Part shown: in pieces, positions 44,461 to 53,640 of the stretch | How positions within the stretch are numbered: position 1 is the first letter of the stretch | Layout: every line of letters begins with the position of its first letter | Assembly (NCBI GenBank): GCA_938084845.1 | Contig: CALKEB010000046.1 | Span: forward strand, 1-64,000 | DNA from: an uncultured Polaribacter sp. | GTDB taxonomy: Bacteria; Bacteroidota; Bacteroidia; Flavobacteriales; Flavobacteriaceae | Reading direction: 5' to 3' | DNA: 64,000 nt | Made by a program: the position numbers and the translations under genes | Notes under the pieces: generated by a model | What the model saw: only the letters and a program-made list of their open reading frames with translations | What the model was told of the DNA's origin: nothing | Database searches by the model: none

Positions 44461-46901
44461 TTTAAAGCCTGCTTTTGTATACGCTCTATACGTTTGCTTA
44501 AGTCTTCGTTACTCATTGTACCTCTTAAGCTATCTACTTTTAAAGGAAAGCTCAAAGGTGTAAAATTACTGGCTTTTTTCAAAATAATTTTACTCTTAGA
44601 AATACGTTGAAAAGCCGCTTGTAAACGTACTTTTTCTAGTTCATAATCAAACACTTCATTATAGGCTTGTTTCAGTAAAAGATTAGAAGGTTCATAATCA
44701 TTCAACACTCTAAATAGTAAACCAGATGATGATTGTAAACTTTTATTTGTTTTGCGTTTACCTGGCTGTGTTTGTATTACTAAACCAGCAACTACTGCAA
44801 TATCTCTAAATTTACGTGAAGCCATTTCACTTGCATTAATACTTGCTGTAACATCTTTAATTAAATTTTCTTTAGAAAATATAGCATTCATATTTTCTTC
44901 AGTTAACGGAATTTCTTGATCACTTAACAACTCAAAACCATAATCATTCATGGCAATAGTAAACGTTAATTTCTTAATTTGACTAATTCTGTAAGCAATT
45001 AAAGAAGCCATAATTTCATGCACCAATCTACCCTCAAAAGGATATACAAAAAGATGAAAACCTTCTTTGGTTTCTATCATTTCTATTAAAAATTCGTCAT
45101 GTCTTGGAATATGCGAATTGGTTTCTTGTCTTTTTAATAAAGGATAGAGAAACTTAAGTTCTCGTTCTCTGTTATTTGGTGTTAAAGCATCACTTAGTTT
45201 TAATCGTAAAAAATGAGTTAAACCAGAAGTTAAAGGCAATCTCCCTCCCATCCAACTTGGTGTAATTGCTTTTTTCTTTTTACTCCTTTTTACTAAAACT
45301 GTCATGTCTTTTATTTGTTGAATTTCTAAAACTTTCCCTCCTAAAACAAAAGCATCACCTTTATTTAATTTAGAAATAAAATACTCTTCAACCATACCTA
45401 TATATCCCCCAGAAAAGAATTTTACAAAAAGTATTACTTCACTCACAATCACACCAATATTCATTCTGTGATTCATGGCAATTCTCCTGCTTTTTACTCT
45501 GTAAAACCCATCTTCCTCAAGTACCACTTTATGAAATTCCTCATAGCTTTTTAAAGTATTTCCTCCTTGTGTAATAAAATGAATACACCAATCAAATTCT
45601 TCTTTTGTTAAATAATGAAAGGCGTGAATTTGTTTGATAAACGCATAGGTCTCCTCTGGTTTAAAACCTCCACCAACTGCAAGCGTTACCAAAAATTGCA
45701 CTAAAATATCATAGGTTAAAACATAAGGTTGTCTTGCCTCAATTTCATGTTGTTTTACAGCTTCCTTTACTGCAGCAACCTCTATTAACTGTAAAGAATG
45801 CGTAGGAACAGCATACATTTTAGAGGTTTCAAAAGGTGAATGACCACTTCTACCTGCTCTTTGCATAAAACGTGCAATTCCTTTTGCAGAACCAATTTGA
45901 ATTACACAGTCTACTGGTTTAAAATCTACCCCTAAATCTAATGAAGACGTACACACTACAGCTTTTAACAATCCTTGAGATATGGCTTCTTCAATCCAAT
46001 TACGTTGTACTTTATCTATAGAACCATGATGTACGGCAATTTGCCCAATTAAGTCTGGTTCTTCATCAATAATTATTTGATACCAAAGTTCACTTTGATT
46101 TCTTGTATTTGTAAATATTAAGGTTGTTGTGTTTTCATAAATAATCGGAATTATTTTTGAGCTCATTTGTTTACCCAAATGCCCAGCCCAAGACAATTCT
46201 TCAACTTGATCTGGCAACAAAGAAGTAATCTTAATTTTCTTCTTTTCTTTAGCACGAATCATAGTAGTTTTTACATCATAAGGAATTAGAACTTCTTTAG
46301 CCTCTTCTAAGTTACCTATGGTTGCAGAAATTCCCCAAATTCTTAACTTGGGAGATAAATTTCGAATTCTTGAGATAGCAATTTCTGTTAAAACACCACG
46401 TTTAGAACCCAACAGCTCATGCCACTCATCTACAGCAATACAGGTAACATTTTTAAACCATCGAGCGTTTTTCTTTTGAGAAAATAATAAATGTAAGGTC
46501 TCTGGTGTCGTTAATAAAACGTCTGGCATTAAACGTTCTTGACGTCTTCTATCTTTGGTAGCTGTATCTCCATTTCTTACCTCAACTGCCCAATCTAAAC
46601 CTATTTCATCTACAGCATCATTCATTGCTTTTGCCAAATCTTTGGCCAAAGATCTTAAAGGACTAATCCAAATTAATTTTAATCCTTTTTTATATTTATC
46701 TGGATGATTTAAATAATCGATAACAACTGCTAGAAAAACCGAAAATGTTTTTCCAAATCCAGTTGGAGCTACCACCATTCCACTAAAATTATTTTGATAA
46801 CGTTCCCAAGTTTGCGACTGAAAACTAAAAGGTTCATGCCCTTTTTCTTGCATCCAGTTTTGGATGATTTGATAACCTTGGGTTTGATTAAAGTTGCTCA
46901 A
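44457..46901 (-). CDS. Ligase-associated DEXH-box helicase (Lhr-core type)
   Basis: The 814-residue superfamily 2 helicase has Walker A 'APTGFGKT' (45-52), the DEVH-type box 'DEWH' near residue 157, motif III 'SATIGN' and motif VI 'QRAGRSGH'. The domains after the two RecA folds (winged helix, beta-barrel and DUF4011-like region) match the Lhr core. It is an ATP-driven 3'-5' translocase on single-stranded DNA in related bacteria. It lies between the ligase (24-nt gap) and pdeM (overlap 4 nt). Confidence 0.92.
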   Translation of the reverse strand: MSNFNQTQGYQIIQNWMQEKGHEPFSFQSQTWERYQNNFSGMVVAPTGFGKTFSVFLAVVIDYLNHPDKYKKGLKLIWISPLRSLAKDLAKAMNDAVDEIGLDWAVEVRNGDTATKDRRRQERLMPDVLLTTPETLHLLFSQKKNARWFKNVTCIAVDEWHELLGSKRGVLTEIAISRIRNLSPKLRIWGISATIGNLEEAKEVLIPYDVKTTMIRAKEKKKIKITSLLPDQVEELSWAGHLGKQMSSKIIPIIYENTTTLIFTNTRNQSELWYQIIIDEEPDLIGQIAVHHGSIDKVQRNWIEEAISQGLLKAVVCTSSLDLGVDFKPVDCVIQIGSAKGIARFMQRAGRSGHSPFETSKMYAVPTHSLQLIEVAAVKEAVKQHEIEARQPYVLTYDILVQFLVTLAVGGGFKPEETYAFIKQIHAFHYLTKEEFDWCIHFITQGGNTLKSYEEFHKVVLEEDGFYRVKSRRIAMNHRMNIGVIVSEVILFVKFFSGGYIGMVEEYFISKLNKGDAFVLGGKVLEIQQIKDMTVLVKRSKKKKAITPSWMGGRLPLTSGLTHFLRLKLSDALTPNNRERELKFLYPLLKRQETNSHIPRHDEFLIEMIETKEGFHLFVYPFEGRLVHEIMASLIAYRISQIKKLTFTIAMNDYGFELLSDQEIPLTEENMNAIFSKENLIKDVTASINASEMASRKFRDIAVVAGLVIQTQPGKRKTNKSLQSSSGLLFRVLNDYEPSNLLLKQAYNEVFDYELEKVRLQAAFQRISKSKIILKKASNFTPLSFPLKVDSLRGTMSNEDLSKRIERIQKQALK

Positions 46902-46925
46902 AAAATAGTTTTTAGTAGTTGATTT

Positions 46926-48512
46926 TTAATTGGCTTCAATTAATGCTTTTACACTTTCTATAGTGTCAATATCTTTTACAGTTTTATCTTTACGCCAACG
47001 TTTCATTCTTGGAAAACGCACTGCAACACCACTTTTATGACGTTTGCTATACGCAATACCTTCAAAAGCAATTTCGAAAACCAATTCTGGTTTTACAGTT
47101 CTTACTGGCCCAAACTTTTCGATTGCATTTTTATTTACCCACCTAGAAATTTCTGTAATTTCTTTATCTGTTAAGCCTGAATATGCTTTGGCTACTGTTA
47201 CTAATTTATCTTCATTTTGAACTGCAAAGGTATAATCTGTGTATTTAGAACTTCTTCTTCCACTTCCTTTTTGCGCATAAATCATAACTGCATCTATGGT
47301 TAAAGGATCCACTTTCCATTTCCACCACTCTCCTTTTTTACGGCCTACATGATAGTTAGAGGATTTCTTTTTTAGCATTAAACCTTCGCTATTAAAACTT
47401 CTAGCAGCATTTCTTAAATCATCTAATTCATCCCATTTTTTAAATTGAATTACTTCAGATAATTTTAAAATAGTACTTGTATTTTGAGTAAATAGCTCTT
47501 CTAATTTATTTCTTCTTTGCACCATAGATACTTGCCTTAAATCAATTTGATTTTGTTCAAGAATATCATAAATATACAAACCGACAGGTACTTCTTCTAG
47601 TAACTTTTTAGTTACATTTTTACGGTTTAAACGCTTTTGCAAATCGTTAAATAACAGTACTGCACTGTCTTTTATGGCTAAAATTTCGCCATCTATAACA
47701 AAACTTCCTGGTAATTGTGAAACTGCTTCTACAATTTCTGGAAACTGTTGCGTAACCAATTCTTCTCCTCTAGACCAAATAAAAACTTCATCTTCTCTTT
47801 TTATAATTTGACCACGAATACCATCCCATTTATATTCAACCTGCCATTCATTTTCACTACCTAAATCTTGCAATTCTTTTTCTAAAGCATAAGCCAAGCA
47901 GAAAGGATAGGGTTTTGAATTGTCATAATTGATATGTTCACCACTCAATAAATCATCAAAAGAAATAGTGTTAGGTGTCCAGCGCCCAATGATACTATGC
48001 ATTAATTGATTTGCAGCTATACCTGATAATTTTGACAAGGCATTTACCAACGTTTTTTTAGAAACGCCAATTCTAAAACTTCCACCAATTAATTTGTTAA
48101 AGATCAAACGTTCTTGTGCCCTTAAGCCATTCCAAGCTTTTAAAACATATTCTTTTTTCTCAGCATCGGTTGTTGATTTTAGGTTGATGAGTTCATCAAT
48201 CCAAACATGTAAAGGTTTTTCAATTTCATTTTCTGGATTTGGCAATAACAAGGCTAACGTTTCGCCTAAATCGCCTACAGAAGAATAACTTTCTAAAAAG
48301 AGCCATTCAGGTAGTTGGGTAATTTGCATACACCACTCTTTCATTAAGTTCGACTTTACAGGTCTGCTTGGCCTTTTACCAGTAAATAAGGCGATTAACC
48401 ACAACTTATCTTTATCTGGAGCTACTTTAAAATAATTGACTATTGCCTCAATTTTAGCATTGGTTTTATTGGTGATTTCAATAGCGCTTATAAGATTAGA
48501 AAAGTCTTTCAT
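46926..48512 (-). CDS. ATP-dependent DNA ligase (repair cluster)
   Basis: The 528-residue ligase has an N-terminal DNA-binding domain (about 1-200), an adenylation domain with motif I 'KWDG' near residue 228 ('VEYKWDGIRG'), motif III 'FVIDGEIL', motif IV 'SEGLMLKKKSSNY' and motif V 'WWKWKVD', then an OB-fold domain ending in 'FPRMKRWRKDK'. This is a second type of ligase beside the NAD-dependent LigA expected elsewhere. Its ATG overlaps the exonuclease stop by one base. Confidence 0.94.
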   Translation of the reverse strand: MKDFSNLISAIEITNKTNAKIEAIVNYFKVAPDKDKLWLIALFTGKRPSRPVKSNLMKEWCMQITQLPEWLFLESYSSVGDLGETLALLLPNPENEIEKPLHVWIDELINLKSTTDAEKKEYVLKAWNGLRAQERLIFNKLIGGSFRIGVSKKTLVNALSKLSGIAANQLMHSIIGRWTPNTISFDDLLSGEHINYDNSKPYPFCLAYALEKELQDLGSENEWQVEYKWDGIRGQIIKREDEVFIWSRGEELVTQQFPEIVEAVSQLPGSFVIDGEILAIKDSAVLLFNDLQKRLNRKNVTKKLLEEVPVGLYIYDILEQNQIDLRQVSMVQRRNKLEELFTQNTSTILKLSEVIQFKKWDELDDLRNAARSFNSEGLMLKKKSSNYHVGRKKGEWWKWKVDPLTIDAVMIYAQKGSGRRSSKYTDYTFAVQNEDKLVTVAKAYSGLTDKEITEISRWVNKNAIEKFGPVRTVKPELVFEIAFEGIAYSKRHKSGVAVRFPRMKRWRKDKTVKDIDTIESVKALIEAN

Positions 48513-49534
48513 TACGAAACAGTTTCAGTTTTTAAGGTGTCTTGTTTAGCCAGTTCATCTTCTCCATATTCTGTTTTTAACTCATACGCTTCAATACCAA
48601 TTTCGTTAAGATATTTAGAAAATACAGCTTGAGATCCGTGGGTTACGTATACTTTTTCTGCTTCTGTGGCTTTCACAGCTTCAAGTAAACCATCCCAATC
48701 TGCATGATCACTCACTGCAAAACCTGCATCTACTCCTTTCCACCTTCTATTTCCACGAATGTGCATCCATCCAGAGCAAATCGCAGTTGCTGCGTTCGGA
48801 ATACGTTTTAACAATTTAGAGCCTAATAATGCTGGTGGTAGTATTACAATTTTATTTTGAATATCTTTTTTATTGAAGTCGGTCGTTATTAAAGAAGATG
48901 CTGGCAATTGATTTCCTGAACTAGAAATAGCGTCGTTTAAATTAGCAATGGCAGAATGCACAAAAATAGCATCTACGTCTTCTACTAATTTCATAATTCT
49001 TTGGGCCTTTCCTAAACTATAGCCTAAAAATACACTTGTTCTGTTGTTTTGCTGATTTTGCAATACCCAATTTTGAAGTTCAGTTTGCAATTCTAACTCC
49101 GTTTTCCATTTATAAACTGGCAATCCAAAAGTACTTTCAGTAATAAACTCGTTACATTTTACAGGTTCAAAAGGCACTGTAATAAAATCTGGTTGGGTTT
49201 TATAATCACCCGAAAACACAATAACATAGCCTTTGTATTCTAAACGAATTTGTGCAGAGCCAATAATATGACCTGCAGGATAAAAGGAAACTTTTACTCC
49301 GTTAATAGTTTTAGGCGCATTATACCCCATACTTTCTATGGAGATATCTTGCCCAATTCTGTGCTTTAAAATTGCTTTAGAATCATTATGACACAGGTAA
49401 TGTTTGTTACCCCATCTTGCATGATCTGCATGCCCATGAGAAATTATTGCATAATCTACAGGATACCATGGATCTAAATAAAATTTACCTGGAATGCAAT
49501 AAATACCTTTTTTTGTATACTTTATAAATTTCAA
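48512..49534 (-). CDS. Ligase-associated DNA damage response exonuclease (beta-CASP MBL fold)
   Basis: The 340-residue metallo-beta-lactamase family nuclease has the metal motif 'HGHADH' (33-38), further ligands in 'PAGHIIGSAQI' and 'FSGDYKTQPD', and a C-terminal 'SDHADWDGL' and 'YVTHGS' as in SNM1/beta-CASP exonucleases. It is the first gene of the repair cluster exonuclease-ligase-helicase-pdeM, all overlapping or nearly so. The promoter should lie in the 300 bp to the right. Confidence 0.9.
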   Translation of the reverse strand: MKFIKYTKKGIYCIPGKFYLDPWYPVDYAIISHGHADHARWGNKHYLCHNDSKAILKHRIGQDISIESMGYNAPKTINGVKVSFYPAGHIIGSAQIRLEYKGYVIVFSGDYKTQPDFITVPFEPVKCNEFITESTFGLPVYKWKTELELQTELQNWVLQNQQNNRTSVFLGYSLGKAQRIMKLVEDVDAIFVHSAIANLNDAISSSGNQLPASSLITTDFNKKDIQNKIVILPPALLGSKLLKRIPNAATAICSGWMHIRGNRRWKGVDAGFAVSDHADWDGLLEAVKATEAEKVYVTHGSQAVFSKYLNEIGIEAYELKTEYGEDELAKQDTLKTETVS

Positions 49535-49775
49535 AATTTATAGATTATATTTGATAATATGATTAGACCCAATTTCTGATAATATTAATTGTTAACAAAA
49601 ATAAAAAACTTAAGCCATTCAATTCGATTCTTTAGTTATTTAAAATATTCAAAAAACCGAACAATTCATTGCATATTTAATAATTCTTAAGGTTTGGTTA
49701 AATATTTTTTTTAAAACTAACATCTTGTTTTATTAAGTTATAAAGCTACTGAATTAAAAAAAACATAAAAACAAG
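49535..49775. other. Divergent intergenic region between repair cluster and uronate operon
   Basis: Very AT-rich, with no reading frame of note. It must hold the leftward promoter for the repair genes, but I cannot point to a convincing pair of -33 and -7 elements. The uronate operator candidate follows directly to the right. Confidence 0.5.
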
Positions 49776-49788
49776 ATAGTACAGGATA
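49776..49788 (+). promoter_or_regulatory. Candidate operator upstream of the uronate operon (copy 1)
   Basis: ATAGTACAGGATA is identical to the motif at 60090-60102 upstream of susC. A promoter-like box TATATTTA (49809-49816) starts 21 nt after the motif, the same distance as for the other copy. The motif covers where a -33 element would be expected, so the binding protein is probably a direct regulator of both transcription units. Confidence 0.55.
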
Positions 49789-49808
49789 TTAAAAAACTCA
49801 GATCCGTT

Positions 49809-49816
49809 TATATTTA
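49809..49816 (+). promoter_or_regulatory. Candidate -7 box of the uronate operon
   Basis: TATATTTA differs from TAnnTTTG at the last base only. It lies 19 nt upstream of the SDR gene ATG and there is no -33 TTTG; the operator candidate occupies that place. Confidence 0.35.
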
Positions 49817-49834
49817 CTTCTTAAACATTAAAAA

Positions 49835-50662
49835 ATGGGTAAGACAATCGTATTAACAGGTGCAGGAGGTGTACTTTGTAGCACAATGGCAAAAGCACTT
49901 GCAAAACAAAGCAATAAAATTGCTGTTTTAGATTTAAGAAAAGACGCAGCAGATAAAGTTGCTAATGAAATTATTTCAGAGGGAGGAGAAGCAATTGGAG
50001 TTTCTGCAAATGTTTTAGAAAAAGATTCTTTAGAAAAAGCAAAACTGGTTATAAATGAAGCTTTTGGAAAAGTAGACATTTTAGTGAATGGTGCTGGAGG
50101 TAATCACCCTTTAGGAACCACTTCTAATCCGTTTTTTGCTATGGAAGATTTACAAAATGCAACAGAAGGTTTTAAAACTTTTTTCGATTTAGATCCAAAA
50201 GGAATTGAGTTTACATTTAACCTTAATTTTTTAGGTACATTAATCCCTACACAAGTTTTTGCAACAGATATGGTTGGTCGTGAAGGATGCTCTATAGTAA
50301 ATATTTCTTCTATGAATGCATTTACCCCGTTGACAAAAATACCAGCATACAGTGGAGCAAAAGCAGCTATTTCAAACTTTACACAATGGTTAGCAGTGCA
50401 TTTTTCTAAGGTAGGCATTCGTGTAAATGCTTTAGCTCCTGGTTTTTTCTTAACTGATCAAAACCGTACTTTGTTAACAAATGAAGATGGAAGTTTAACG
50501 CAAAGAGGTCAGCAAATAATTGATCAAACACCTATGGGACGTTATGGAACTCCTGATGATTTAATTAGTTCTACCTTATTTTTATGTGATGATGCATCTG
50601 CATTTGTTACAGGAATTGTTATACCAATTGATGGTGGATTTGCAGCATATAGTGGTGTTTAA
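49835..50662 (+). CDS. SDR oxidoreductase, probable fructuronate reductase (D-mannonate oxidoreductase)
   Basis: The 275-residue short-chain dehydrogenase has the cofactor motif 'TGAGGVLCSTMAKAL', 'LVNGAGGNHP' and the catalytic 'YSGAKAAI' (Tyr-x3-Lys) after 'NISSMNAF'. The segment with 'DLDPKGIEFTFNLNFLGTL' and the C-terminal 'GFAAYSGV' are typical of SDR proteins found beside uxuA. Its position directly before uxuA suggests it reduces D-fructuronate to D-mannonate, replacing the unrelated long-chain UxuB of enterobacteria. That reaction is inferred from context. It is the first gene of the operon. Confidence 0.75.
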   Translation: MGKTIVLTGAGGVLCSTMAKALAKQSNKIAVLDLRKDAADKVANEIISEGGEAIGVSANVLEKDSLEKAKLVINEAFGKVDILVNGAGGNHPLGTTSNPFFAMEDLQNATEGFKTFFDLDPKGIEFTFNLNFLGTLIPTQVFATDMVGREGCSIVNISSMNAFTPLTKIPAYSGAKAAISNFTQWLAVHFSKVGIRVNALAPGFFLTDQNRTLLTNEDGSLTQRGQQIIDQTPMGRYGTPDDLISSTLFLCDDASAFVTGIVIPIDGGFAAYSGV

Positions 50663-50692
50663 AAATCACTAATTTTTAAAGAAAAAATAAAA

Positions 50693-51880
50693 ATGATTCA
50701 AAATTTAGAACAAACTTGGCGCTGGTATGGACCAAACGATCCAGTTTCTTTATCAGACATAAAACAATCAGGAGCAACAGGAATTGTTTCTGCTTTACAT
50801 CATATTCCAAATGGAGAGGTTTGGACGGTTGAAGAAATTACTAAAAGAAAAGAAGCTATAAAAAATGTTGGCTTAACTTGGTCTGTAGTTGAATCTGTTC
50901 CAATACATGAGAACATTAAAACGAAGTCTGGTGACTTTCAAAAATATATTGAAAACTACAAACAAACACTTTTAAATTTAGGGGTTTGTGGTATTGATAT
51001 TGTTTGTTATAACTTTATGCCTGTATTAGATTGGACACGTACGAATTTAGATTACGAAGTGTCTGATCAATCAACTGCATTGCGTTTTGAAGCGGCTGCG
51101 TTTGCAGCTTTCGAATTGTATTTGTTAAAAAGACCGGGTGCAGAAAATGAATATTCTGATGATCAAAAGCAAAAAGCGGCTGAATTTATCAAAAATTCAT
51201 CAGAAGAAGAACAAACCAAATTAATCAGAAATATTATTGCTGGTTTGCCAGGTGCAGAAGAAGGATATTCTTTAGATGAATTCAATCAAATATTAGCAAC
51301 GTATAAAAATATAGGTTCTAAAGAATTGAAAGCTAACTTGTTTTCATTCTTATCAGCAATTATTCCAGCTGCAGAACAAGCAGGGGTGCTAATGTGTATT
51401 CATCCAGATGATCCACCATTTCCAATTTTAGGATTGCCAAGAGTAGTTTCTACAGAGCAAGATATTGAAGACATTTACAATGCAGTACAATCACCAAATA
51501 ACGGATTAACATTCTGTACAGGTTCTTTTGGAGTAAGAGATGATAATGATTTGGTAGGAATGGTAGAGCGTTTAGGAGATCGAATTCACTTTATACATTT
51601 GCGTGCTACAAAAAGAGACTCTGAAGGGAATTTTCATGAAGCAGATCATTTAGAAGGAGATGTTGATATGTATGCAGTAATGAAAGCGTTGATTTTAGAG
51701 CAACAAAAAAGAATTGAAGCAGGAAGACAAGATCTAAGAATGCCTTTTAGACCAGATCATGGTCATAAAATGCTAGACGACTTAAAAAAGAAAACAAATC
51801 CAGGATATTCAGGGATAGGACGTTTACGTGGTTTGGCTGAATTAAGAGGCTTAGAACTAGGAATTAGACGTTCATTATAA
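50693..51880 (+). CDS. uxuA: Mannonate dehydratase
   Basis: The 395-residue TIM-barrel enzyme dehydrates D-mannonate to 2-keto-3-deoxygluconate. Typical segments are '[40 protein letters not shown]', '[12 protein letters not shown]', '[19 protein letters not shown]', '[16 protein letters not shown]' and 'DHGHKMLDD', with metal-binding Cys and His residues. It follows the SDR gene by 30 nt. Linked with uxaC it indicates glucuronate, rather than galacturonate, as a breakdown product. Confidence 0.96.
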   Translation: MIQNLEQTWRWYGPNDPVSLSDIKQSGATGIVSALHHIPNGEVWTVEEITKRKEAIKNVGLTWSVVESVPIHENIKTKSGDFQKYIENYKQTLLNLGVCGIDIVCYNFMPVLDWTRTNLDYEVSDQSTALRFEAAAFAAFELYLLKRPGAENEYSDDQKQKAAEFIKNSSEEEQTKLIRNIIAGLPGAEEGYSLDEFNQILATYKNIGSKELKANLFSFLSAIIPAAEQAGVLMCIHPDDPPFPILGLPRVVSTEQDIEDIYNAVQSPNNGLTFCTGSFGVRDDNDLVGMVERLGDRIHFIHLRATKRDSEGNFHEADHLEGDVDMYAVMKALILEQQKRIEAGRQDLRMPFRPDHGHKMLDDLKKKTNPGYSGIGRLRGLAELRGLELGIRRSL

Positions 51881-51883
51881 ATG

Positions 51884-51922
51884 GATTAGATTTTAATACT
51901 GAACTTGTTTCAGTATCTAATC
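51884..51922 (+). repeat. Hairpin between uxuA and kduI
   Basis: ATACTGAA (51896-51903) pairs with TTCAGTAT (51909-51916) around CTTGT; the stem continues after a one-sided bulge with GATTAG (51884-51889) and CTAATC (51917-51922). No T-run follows, so it is more likely an mRNA processing or stability element than a terminator. Confidence 0.5.
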
Positions 51923-51950
51923 AATCAAATTACAATAAAAAACAAAAACT

Positions 51951-52793
51951 ATGGCAACAACTTTCGAAACTAGATATGCTTCAAGTCCGCAAGCAGTAAA
52001 AAAATACAACACACAAGAATTAAGAGACGAGTTTTTAGTTCCAGATTTAATGCAATCAGGGAGTATCAAATGGATATATACACATTATGATAGATATATG
52101 GCTGGTGGAGCAGTACCAACATCAGACGCATTAACTTTAGAAACTATTGACCCTTTAAAAGCGGAATACTTTTTAGAAAGAAGAGAAGTTGGTGTTATAA
52201 ACGCTGGTGGAACAGGAACTATTATTGCTGATGGTCAAGCATATAAAATGTTGCACAAAGATGCTTTATATCTTGGCAAAGGTGTAAAAGAGGTTGTCTT
52301 TAAAAGTGATGATGCTAACAATCCTGCGAAATTTTATATGAATTCGGCACCTGCACATAATGCTTACCCAACAAAACAAGTTACAAAGGCAGAAGCTAAT
52401 AAAATTGAATTAGGTAGTTTAGAAACTGCCAATCATAGAACTGTAAACCAAATGATTATAGGTGGAATTGTAACTACTTGTCAATTACAAATGGGAATGA
52501 CAGAGTTAAAAACAGGTTCTGTTTGGAATACAATGCCAGCTCACGTTCATGATAGAAGAATGGAGATTTATTATTATTTAGATATTCCTCAAGAGCAAGC
52601 TGTTTGTCATTTTATGGGGCAACCTCAAGAAACGCGACACATTTGGATGCAAAATGATGAAGCAATAATTTCTCCACCTTGGTCTATTCATTCAGGTTCA
52701 GGAACTTCAAACTATACTTTTATTTGGGGTATGGCAGGTGAAAATTTAGACTATAATGATATGGATGTAGCAAAAATCACCGATTTAAGATAA
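51951..52793 (+). CDS. kduI: 5-dehydro-4-deoxy-D-glucuronate isomerase
   Basis: The 280-residue cupin enzyme turns 5-keto-4-deoxyuronate (from unsaturated uronates made by polysaccharide lyases) into 2,5-diketo-3-deoxygluconate. The zinc site is in 'AHVHDRRMEIYYYLD' with a further His in 'SPPWSIHSG'. The N-terminal 'FETRYASSPQAVKKYNTQELRDEFLV' is typical. It is followed by kduD after four bases. Confidence 0.96.
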   Translation: MATTFETRYASSPQAVKKYNTQELRDEFLVPDLMQSGSIKWIYTHYDRYMAGGAVPTSDALTLETIDPLKAEYFLERREVGVINAGGTGTIIADGQAYKMLHKDALYLGKGVKEVVFKSDDANNPAKFYMNSAPAHNAYPTKQVTKAEANKIELGSLETANHRTVNQMIIGGIVTTCQLQMGMTELKTGSVWNTMPAHVHDRRMEIYYYLDIPQEQAVCHFMGQPQETRHIWMQNDEAIISPPWSIHSGSGTSNYTFIWGMAGENLDYNDMDVAKITDLR

Positions 52794-52797
52794 CAAT

Positions 52798-53592
52798 ATG
52801 TCTCAAACATTATTTGATATTACAGGAAAAGTAGCTCTAGTAACAGGTTCTACACACGGTTTAGGAATGTCTATGGCTATGGGTTTAGGAAAAGCAGGAG
52901 CTACCATTATTGTGAATGGTAATTCATCACAAGAAAAAATAGACAAAGCAGTTAAATTATACAAAGCAGAAGGTATAAATGCTGTGGGTTATAAATTTAA
53001 TGTTGCTGTTGAAGCTCAAGTGATAGAAAGCATCAACAAAATAGAAACTGAAGTTGGTAACATTGATATTTTAGTAAATAATGCTGGAATTATTAAAAGA
53101 ACACCACTTGCAGAAATGGAAGTTGCAGATTTTAAACAAGTCATTGATATTGATTTGGTAAGTCCGTTTGTCGTTTCTAAACATGTTATTAAAGGAATGA
53201 TGGAGCGTAAAGCTGGAAAAATCATTAACATTTGTTCTATGATGAGTGAATTAGGCAGAAATACAGTAGGAGCTTATGCTGCTGCAAAAGGAGGTTTAGT
53301 TATGCTTACCAAGAATATGGCCACAGAATGGGCGCGATTTGGAGTGCAAGTAAACGGAATTGGACCTGGATATTTTGCAACTTCACAAACAGCACCAATT
53401 AGAGTTGACGGTCATCCATTTAACGATTTTATCATAAATAGAACACCTGCAAAGAAATGGGGAGATCCAAATGATCTAGCAGGAGCAGCAGTATTCCTAT
53501 CCTCAAAAGCAAGTGATTTTGTAAACGGACATATTTTATATGTAGATGGAGGAATCTTAGCCACTATTGGAAAACCATCAAATGAAGAATAA
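52798..53592 (+). CDS. kduD: 2-deoxy-D-gluconate 3-dehydrogenase (KduD)
   Basis: The 264-residue SDR enzyme reduces 2,5-diketo-3-deoxygluconate to 2-keto-3-deoxygluconate, completing the pathway after KduI. The cofactor motif is 'VTGSTHGLGMSMAMGL', with 'NNAGIIKRTPLAEM' and catalytic 'YAAAKGGLVMLTK'. The C-terminal 'GHILYVDGGILA' is usual. A hairpin directly follows the stop codon. Confidence 0.92.
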   Translation: MSQTLFDITGKVALVTGSTHGLGMSMAMGLGKAGATIIVNGNSSQEKIDKAVKLYKAEGINAVGYKFNVAVEAQVIESINKIETEVGNIDILVNNAGIIKRTPLAEMEVADFKQVIDIDLVSPFVVSKHVIKGMMERKAGKIINICSMMSELGRNTVGAYAAAKGGLVMLTKNMATEWARFGVQVNGIGPGYFATSQTAPIRVDGHPFNDFIINRTPAKKWGDPNDLAGAAVFLSSKASDFVNGHILYVDGGILATIGKPSNEE

Positions 53593-53598
53593 CTTTTT

Positions 53599-53631
53599 CC
53601 TGCAAGGTTTCTATAACCTTGTAGGTATTTT
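53599..53631 (+). terminator. Hairpin after kduD (partial terminator or processing site)
   Basis: CCTGCAAGGTT (53599-53609) pairs with AACCTTGTAGG (53615-53625) around TCTAT: an 11-bp stem with one G-T pair, followed by TATTTTATAC. It starts six bases after the kduD stop and precedes the DUF4861 gene. The T-run is broken, so read-through into the transporter genes is likely. Confidence 0.65.
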
Positions 53632-53640
53632 ATACATATT

